In this document: in pieces, positions 1 through 4,275 of the stretch
How positions within the stretch are numbered: the first letter of the stretch is position 1
Layout of the letters: every line of letters starts with the position of its first letter
NCBI GenBank assembly: GCA_034437755.1
Contig: DAOTTV010000077.1
Coordinates: 1-7,595, forward strand
Length of the DNA stretch: 7,595 bases
From: JAUZRW01 sp034437755
Lineage (GTDB): Bacteria > Chloroflexota > Anaerolineae > Aggregatilineales > Phototrophicaceae
Reading direction: 5' to 3'
Notes under the pieces: model-generated
Seen by the model: only the letters and a program-made list of their open reading frames with translations
Database searches by the model: none
Told to the model about the DNA's origin: nothing
Translations under genes and position numbers: made by a program

Positions 1-20
1 CAAAGGACGATCGTCCTTTG
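1..20. repeat. Perfect 20-base palindrome
   Basis: CAAAGGACGA is followed directly by its exact reverse complement, so the whole 20-mer is self-complementary with no spacer. It lies downstream of the FHA gene, past that gene's stop, and next to a second inverted repeat (22-43). It could be a dispersed intergenic repeat, a protein-binding palindrome, or the distal part of the FHA transcript end. There is no T-run inside the window to make it a standard terminator. It touches the window edge, so it may be longer than seen. Confidence 0.6.
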
Positions 21-21
21 C

Positions 22-43
22 GGGGGTTCGGGGGGAACGCCCC
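22..43 (-). terminator. G/C-rich hairpin after the FHA gene
   Basis: Read on the minus strand, GGGG, a bulged C, then GTTC pair with GAAC and CCCC around a five-C loop, giving eight base pairs. It begins seven bases past the FHA stop codon, so it would form at the 3' end of that transcript. No U-tract follows; the next bases are the 20-base palindrome. It may be a transcript-stabilising hairpin, a Rho-type end, or part of a dispersed REP-like repeat rather than a classical intrinsic terminator. Confidence 0.45.
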
Positions 44-50
44 TGAGTAG

Positions 51-506
51 TTACGAGCTAACTTTTTTGTAGTAGTGCAATTGGACGTTCAAGCGACCGA
101 ATGTGAGTTCATCGCCATCGTAGAGTTGATAGCGGCGCAGGGGGGCGGCGCGCTCACCATTGACGAATGTGCCGTTGATGCTATCCAGATCGACCAGAAT
201 CAACAGGCCGCGCACCAGTTTAATCATCGCGTGCTGGCGCGAGATACCGTTCTGATGCCCGTCGAAGGGTTCAAAATCAATCACGACGCTGGGGTCTTCT
301 GGGCGGGAATGGCGACCGATCAAAATATCATCGCTGGTCTTAACCGCTTGCAATGTCCCATCTGGCAAGCGGAAGTAAATCACGTCTGGCACATCAGCTG
401 ATGTATCAATATCGCGCTGTTGCAACGCTGGACGCACCGATTTGCGCTCGTGAATTGTCACAATCTGGTTGTCGTCATCGTCGTATTTCCATTTACGTGG
501 AGGCAT
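51..506 (-). CDS. Stand-alone FHA-domain protein
   Basis: A small soluble protein whose C-terminal two thirds is a forkhead-associated domain, a module that binds phosphothreonine peptides, usually made by Ser/Thr kinases. Numbered from the upstream in-frame ATG (519-521), the FHA hallmarks are Gly69-Arg70, SRQH at 94-97 and the Asn116-Gly117 pair, with Asn120-Gly121 just after, on an alternating beta-strand pattern. The first ~50 residues are charged (DDDD at 14-17) and probably disordered. No signal peptide or membrane segment is seen. I chose the internal ATG at 504-506 (151 residues) because TTAGGTGAT, an anti-SD match, sits directly before it; the ATG at 519-521 (156 residues) has no visible ribosome site but cannot be excluded. 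Size and domain order resemble the mycobacterial regulator GarA, but I see no GarA-type TT phosphorylation motif, so that role is not claimed. It is divergent from the MscS gene. The partner kinase is not in the window. Confidence 0.9.
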   Translation of the reverse strand: MPPRKWKYDDDDNQIVTIHERKSVRPALQQRDIDTSADVPDVIYFRLPDGTLQAVKTSDDILIGRHSRPEDPSVVIDFEPFDGHQNGISRQHAMIKLVRGLLILVDLDSINGTFVNGERAAPLRRYQLYDGDELTFGRLNVQLHYYKKVSS

Positions 507-539
507 ATCACCTAACCCCATTCGTTAAGTTTATTCAAT

Positions 540-560
540 TTGTCACAAAGATTGTAACAA
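540..560. promoter_or_regulatory. Tandem TTGTnACAA operator-like boxes
   Basis: TTGTCACAA (540-548) and TTGTAACAA (552-560) are two near-identical 9-base palindromes separated by three bases, with centres 12 bases apart, so they fall on nearly the same DNA face. The second covers the candidate -10 hexamer of the FHA promoter and the first lies around its expected transcription start. That position suits a repressor. No regulator is identified. Confidence 0.4.
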
Positions 561-578
561 TTTAAGCGCAAAATACAA
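551..578 (-). promoter_or_regulatory. Candidate FHA gene promoter
   Basis: On the minus strand, TTGTAT (578-573) and TACAAT (556-551) are separated by 16 bases. The -10 matches TATAAT at five of six positions; the -35 is poor (3 of 6). Transcription would start near 544, giving a 5' leader of under 40 bases to the chosen start codon. Confidence 0.4.
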
Positions 579-605
579 GCGAATGGACATCACCAATTCG
601 TCCTA

Positions 606-633
606 TTGCGCCACTCCAAACCGAACTTATACG
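606..633 (+). promoter_or_regulatory. Candidate MscS gene promoter
   Basis: TTGCGC (606-611) and TATACG (628-633) are separated by 16 bases, about 30 bases before the MscS start codon. Both hexamers are partial matches to the sigma-70 consensus. This is the best pair in the divergent intergenic region in this direction, but it is only a pattern match. Confidence 0.35.
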
Positions 634-663
634 ACATTAACACAGCGATGATACCCTGATACC

Positions 664-1572
664 ATGCGCTATTTAGACATTCTGTGGAACTACATGCCGA
701 CATCCCTCCAAAAAGCTATCACCATCCTGCAAAATACAATCGCTGAGTTGCTGGCATCCTTGCCGGGCTTGCTGATTGCGATGCTCATTTTCTACGCGAT
801 TTATCGTATCTCGCGTATGATCGAACTGGGCATCGTCGCGACCTTACGGCGTGCCAAGTACAGCCGCAGTTTACAGATCGTCCTCGCCCGTCTCGGGCGC
901 TGGTTGATCGTGTTCAGCGGTTTCTTGCTCGCCACGACGATCGCCCTGCCGAGCTTCTCGCCGTCTGAGCTGATCGGCTTATTGGGGATCGGTTCGGTGG
1001 CGATCGGGTTTGCCTTCCGCGAAGTGTTGCAGAACTTCCTCGCGGGCATCCTGATCTTGCTCAACGAACCTTTCCGCATTGGCGATCAGATCATCATCGG
1101 CGACTACGAAGGCACGGTCGAAGACATCCAGATTCGGGCGACTTACGTCCGCACTTACGATAATCGCCGCGCAGTCATCCCCAATAGTGACTTGTTCACT
1201 GGTTCGGTGATGGTCAACACGGCGTATGACAAACGACGCAACGAATACGACATCGGCATCAGTTATGATGACGACATCGAAGCCGCACAGGACTTGTGCG
1301 TCGCCACTTTACGCGAGATCGACGGCGTGCTGGATAATCCGCCGCCGGATACAATCATGATGGAGATGGGCGATTCAGCGATTGTCTTTCGCGTGCGTTG
1401 GTGGACGAATCCGCGACAGGCAAACGTGCTGAGAGTCCAGAATCTCGTGCTTCGCACGCTGAAGAACCGCCTGACGGACGCAGGCTTCAACATTCCGTTT
1501 CCGATTCGCACGGTACACTTCAACGATCATACTGAACACGCGCTGGAGAACGATCGCCAACCCACTTCTTAG
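664..1572 (+). CDS. mscS: MscS-family mechanosensitive ion channel
   Basis: A 302-residue small-conductance mechanosensitive channel of the cytoplasmic membrane. Such channels open under high membrane tension and release ions and small solutes during osmotic downshock, working as homoheptamers. The length and three-helix layout are close to E. coli MscS (286 residues). TM1 is about 33-48, TM2 79-96, and the long pore helix TM3 103-135 (LLGIGSVAIGFAF onward, rich in small residues) ends in NEPFRIGD. The beta domain (about 142-190) carries the family pattern G-VEDI-R-T-R--DN and VIPN at 171-174. The alpha/beta domain ends with IPFPIRTVHF near 277-286, the usual C-terminal signature. The start ATG follows an upstream stop closely and has only a weak ribosome site; Met11 is an alternative but would cut into the N-terminal segment. 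The gene is probably monocistronic, since the next one has its own promoter. Family assignment is firm; gating and selectivity are inferred from the family. Confidence 0.94.
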   Translation: MRYLDILWNYMPTSLQKAITILQNTIAELLASLPGLLIAMLIFYAIYRISRMIELGIVATLRRAKYSRSLQIVLARLGRWLIVFSGFLLATTIALPSFSPSELIGLLGIGSVAIGFAFREVLQNFLAGILILLNEPFRIGDQIIIGDYEGTVEDIQIRATYVRTYDNRRAVIPNSDLFTGSVMVNTAYDKRRNEYDIGISYDDDIEAAQDLCVATLREIDGVLDNPPPDTIMMEMGDSAIVFRVRWWTNPRQANVLRVQNLVLRTLKNRLTDAGFNIPFPIRTVHFNDHTEHALENDRQPTS

Positions 1573-1582
1573 GCTATCCGCA

Positions 1583-1607
1583 CGCAGACGGGCGCTTGTG
1601 GTCTGCG
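1583..1607 (+). other. Stem-loop downstream of the MscS gene
   Basis: CGCAGAC (1583-1589) and GTCTGCG (1601-1607) form a perfect seven-base-pair stem with an 11-base loop, ten bases past the stop codon. No U-run follows directly; the first T6 run is at 1652-1657. It may mark or protect the 3' end of the channel mRNA, but it is not a textbook intrinsic terminator. Confidence 0.4.
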
Positions 1608-1643
1608 AATGGTTGATTCTCACAGGACTCTCAGGCGATTCTA

Positions 1644-1672
1644 TTGGTGCATTTTTTCACAAACCCTATAGT
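1644..1672 (+). promoter_or_regulatory. Sigma-70-like promoter of the unknown membrane protein
   Basis: TTGGTG (1644-1649), a 17-base spacer containing a T6 run, and TATAGT (1667-1672, five of six consensus bases) make the best promoter-like element in the window. The predicted start near 1679 gives a leader of about 30 bases ending in a strong Shine-Dalgarno. Confidence 0.6.
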
Positions 1673-1697
1673 TAGGTCGTGGTAACGCTCTTTACTT

Positions 1698-1702
1698 GGA
1701 GG
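1698..1702 (+). promoter_or_regulatory. Shine-Dalgarno that fixes the 1711 start
   Basis: GGAGG lies eight bases before the ATG at 1711. A longer reading from the TTG at 1696 would place the start codon on top of this ribosome site, so the ATG is preferred. Confidence 0.8.
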
Positions 1703-1710
1703 AATCAGAC

Positions 1711-2670
1711 ATGCAGACATATTTGGTTAAGTTGCGGACACGCGTCGCGAATTTGACAGACCGCCTCGAACATTTGTGGGAAGAACGCGTCATGCGGGGG
1801 ACAGCGGGTAGCGTGCTTGTGGTCACTTATCTGGCGATGATTGTGTTGATTGAATTGCATTTACGCGGGTGGCTGTTCTGGATACCAGAACGATTCGTGA
1901 CGTGGTTGCCCGATACGCACTTCTTCGCGGTCGAAGTCGCGTTCACACTCTTACTCTTAACCGAGGTCGTCAGCCTGATCTTTGGCTTGACGCGCTCGTT
2001 CTCGCGCAGTATCGGCATCCAGATTGAAATCCTCGCCTTGATTCTGCTCCGCGATGCCTTCAAGAAGTTCACGACTTTCGGCGAACCGCTGCAATGGGAA
2101 CTTGTCACGGAGAGTTTGTACAAGATGGTCGCGGATGGTGTCGGGGCGCTCTTGATCTTCGTGATTCTGGCGATTTATTACAAGACGATGCAACACCAGC
2201 CGATCACCGATGACGACACCGAGAAAGTCTCGTTCATCGCTTATAAAAAAGTGATCGCGCTCGGCCTCATTTTGATCTTCACCAGTATCGGCATTGTCGA
2301 TGCCTATCGCTTCGTCACTGGCGGCGAGACCTATCCCTTCTTCGAGACCTTCTACACGATTTTGATCTTCACCGATGTGCTGATGGTCTTGCTCTCAATG
2401 CGCTACACGACTAACTTCGCCGTGACCTTTCGTAACTTCACCTATGCGCTGGTGACGGTGTTCATCCGGCTCGCGCTAGTTGCACCCGCCCCTATCAACG
2501 CGATTATGGGGGTCGGCACGGCGCTCTTCGCGCTCAGCATGGGCATTACCTATCGCTTCGTCGGGCAGGATTTGCTCCAGCACTCGCAGCTAGGCGGTGT
2601 CCATCAGGATGCTAACACGGGTGCTGACAATGGCGACCAGCCGCGCGTTGCGGATGTCACCAATCATTAA
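1711..2670 (+). CDS. Polytopic membrane protein of unknown function
   Basis: I do not recognise the family. The 319-residue product has a basic amphipathic N-terminus (1-30) and about eight hydrophobic segments: roughly 33-51, 71-93, 101-114, 139-157, 181-200, 209-230, 243-260 and 263-283. A short hydrophilic C-terminal tail (about 290-319) rich in Asp, Asn and Gln follows. Acidic or basic residues sit within or at the edges of several segments (Glu75 and Glu85 in the second, Glu106 and Arg114 in the third, Asp197 in the fifth, Asp222 in the sixth). A cytoplasmic-type acidic loop, ITDDDTEK, lies at 165-172. No signal peptide, ATP-binding or enzyme motif is visible. It lies 138 bases after the MscS gene on the same strand but has its own promoter and a strong Shine-Dalgarno. 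A transporter, ion-channel-like or envelope-stress role is possible; none is supported by a motif. It is convergent with the dehydrogenase gene. Confidence 0.88.
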   Translation: MQTYLVKLRTRVANLTDRLEHLWEERVMRGTAGSVLVVTYLAMIVLIELHLRGWLFWIPERFVTWLPDTHFFAVEVAFTLLLLTEVVSLIFGLTRSFSRSIGIQIEILALILLRDAFKKFTTFGEPLQWELVTESLYKMVADGVGALLIFVILAIYYKTMQHQPITDDDTEKVSFIAYKKVIALGLILIFTSIGIVDAYRFVTGGETYPFFETFYTILIFTDVLMVLLSMRYTTNFAVTFRNFTYALVTVFIRLALVAPAPINAIMGVGTALFALSMGITYRFVGQDLLQHSQLGGVHQDANTGADNGDQPRVADVTNH

Positions 2671-2723
2671 GCACAGGAGACAAGCGAGTACCGCGCTTCA
2701 GGTAGCAGAGGCTAGGGGTAGAA

Positions 2724-2754
2724 GGGTGCGTTAAAACAAGCATCCGCGTTATTT
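2724..2754 (+). terminator. Weak terminator between convergent genes
   Basis: GGGTGC (2724-2729) pairs with GCATCC (2740-2745), six pairs including one G-U, with a ten-base loop; GCGTTATTTT follows. The G-U makes it fit plus-strand RNA better than minus. It could end transcription of the unknown membrane protein before it runs into the dehydrogenase gene. The stem is short, so confidence is low. Confidence 0.35.
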
Positions 2755-2785
2755 TGTAGTTGGCGCTTGCCGATGACGTTGGACG

Positions 2786-4138
2786 TTAGTCCCCGCTGAC
2801 CAACACGCCTCCGGTATTCACGCCTTCGCCGTTATAGCCACGCCCGACCCCGCGATAGACGAAGCCGAGTTCACGCATGATCGCCGGTTTGTACAGGTTG
2901 CGCCCATCGACCATGATCGGTTTGTTCATGCTGTCGCGCACGCGCTCCATATCGACCTGTTTGAACTCGTTCCATTCGGTCATCACGACTAGCACATCCG
3001 CGCCCTGTGCCGCTTCGTAGGGCGTTTTGCACAGCGTCAAGTTGGGGACTTCTTCCAGCGCGTTCTGACCGGCGACGGGATCGTAACCCTTGACGGTCGC
3101 GCCCTGATTAGCCAGCGTGCGCGCGACAGTCAACGCCGGTGCATCGCGCACATCATCGGTGTTGGGTTTAAACGCCAGCCCCCAGATGGCGACGGTCTTG
3201 CCATCCAGCGAGCCATCGACCATATCGCGCACTTTCATCGCAATTTGCTTGCGCTGGAAGTTATTAATCTCCATGACGGCGTTCAGCAGTTGCGGGTGCA
3301 TCCCGTGCGTCAGTGCCATATTAGCTAGTGCCTTCACATCTTTGGGGAAGCACGACCCGCCATAGCCGACACCGGCATTCAAGAAGTGCGGGCCGATGCG
3401 CTTGTCGTAGCCCATGCCGCGCGCGACTTCGGCCACATCCGCGCCCAGTCGTTCGCAGATGATGCTAATCTCGTTGATGAAGCTGATGCGCGTCGCTAGA
3501 AAAGCGTTTGAGGCATACTTAATCATCTCAGCCGTGCGAATATCGGTGATGACTGCCGGCGCATCTAGCGGCGCGTATAAGTCAGCGACTTTCTCGGCCG
3601 CCTCGCGCTTGCTTGACCCGAACACGTTGCGGTCGGGATTCATGAAATCCGTGATTGCCGAGCCTTCACGCAGGAACTCAGGGCAACTGACAACCGCAAA
3701 ATCAATCGGCTCGGGCTGGGTGTTGGCGATGATCTCAGCTGTCCAGTCACCTGTGCCGACGGGAACGGTCGATTTGTTGACGACGACCAGCGGGGCGGTC
3801 ATGGTCTCGGCGATGGTCTGCGCCGCCGCCCGCACGTATTTCAGGTCGGCTTCGCCATCGACAGCGGAGGGCGTGCCGACGCAGATGAAGACGAACTCGG
3901 CTTGGGTGGCGTTCAAGCCTTCGTCATAAGATGTGGTAAAGTGCAGGCGACCAGCTTGCACGTTGCGCTCGACCAGTTCTTCCAGTCCGGGTTCATAGAT
4001 GGGCATCTCGCCCGCATGTAGCCGATCAATCTTACGCTGATCGATGTCTACTGTGATGACGTTATTGCCCAGATCGGCAAAGCACGTTGCTGTGACAAGC
4101 CCGACGTATCCAGAACCGATGACACAGATATTTTTCAT
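2786..4138 (-). CDS. ugd: UDP-glucose 6-dehydrogenase
   Basis: A 450-residue cytosolic enzyme that oxidises UDP-glucose to UDP-glucuronate with two NAD+, supplying uronic acid for capsule, exopolysaccharide or other envelope glycans. The N-terminal Rossmann domain opens with GSGYVGL (8-14). VGTPS is at 87-91, the NKSTVPVGTG segment at 121-130 and CPEFLREGSA at 152-161. Lys207 and Asn211 of the central helix match the catalytic Lys and Asn of the family, and Cys263 in GGSCFPKD (260-267) is the thioester-forming nucleophile. The C-terminal UDP-binding domain includes WGLAFKPNTDDVRDAP (319-334). All key residues are present and the length is normal for the bacterial TuaD/Ugd group. The last ~20 residues are a glycine-rich tail that may be disordered. 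An AAGGA ribosome site sits eight bases before the ATG. No glycosyltransferase or epimerase lies beside it, so the end product is unknown; a related dehydrogenase such as GDP-mannose dehydrogenase is less likely. Confidence 0.96.
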   Translation of the reverse strand: MKNICVIGSGYVGLVTATCFADLGNNVITVDIDQRKIDRLHAGEMPIYEPGLEELVERNVQAGRLHFTTSYDEGLNATQAEFVFICVGTPSAVDGEADLKYVRAAAQTIAETMTAPLVVVNKSTVPVGTGDWTAEIIANTQPEPIDFAVVSCPEFLREGSAITDFMNPDRNVFGSSKREAAEKVADLYAPLDAPAVITDIRTAEMIKYASNAFLATRISFINEISIICERLGADVAEVARGMGYDKRIGPHFLNAGVGYGGSCFPKDVKALANMALTHGMHPQLLNAVMEINNFQRKQIAMKVRDMVDGSLDGKTVAIWGLAFKPNTDDVRDAPALTVARTLANQGATVKGYDPVAGQNALEEVPNLTLCKTPYEAAQGADVLVVMTEWNEFKQVDMERVRDSMNKPIMVDGRNLYKPAIMRELGFVYRGVGRGYNGEGVNTGGVLVSGD

Positions 4139-4171
4139 ATTGGTTGTCCTTATGTACTCGATTTAACCCCG

Positions 4172-4203
4172 ATTGTACGAGATGCACAATGCGTTTATAA
4201 ACG
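4172..4203 (-). promoter_or_regulatory. Candidate ugd promoter with palindrome over the -35
   Basis: On the minus strand, TTTATA (4201-4196) and TACAAT (4177-4172, five of six) are 18 bases apart, and the -10 ends 33 bases before the ugd ATG. The -35 is embedded in the perfect 12-base palindrome CGTTTATAAACG (4192-4203), which could be an operator. Confidence 0.45.
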
Positions 4204-4221
4204 TGCGGAGTTTACCACAGT

Positions 4222-4264
4222 CCTCATGAGGTGTTAAACGTCAATTTTGATCGGTCAGCGATCA
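4222..4264. repeat. Two small palindromes upstream of ugd
   Basis: CCTCATGAGG (4222-4231) is a perfect 10-base palindrome. TGATCG (4248-4253) and CGATCA (4259-4264) form a six-base inverted repeat with a five-base gap, starting 12 bases beyond the stop codon of the tubulin-like gene. The second could make a short hairpin at that gene's mRNA end, though only AAAATT follows it on the minus strand. Either could also be a regulator site for ugd. Confidence 0.35.
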
Positions 4265-4275
4265 TAACAAGATTT

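Noticed and set aside
1696..1710. Longer start (TTG at 1696) for the unknown membrane protein
   Set aside because: The start codon would overlap the GGAGG ribosome site that serves the ATG at 1711.
3414..3929. 171-codon plus-strand frame inside ugd
   Set aside because: It is antisense to the conserved core of UDP-glucose dehydrogenase and has Ser/Ala-rich shadow composition.
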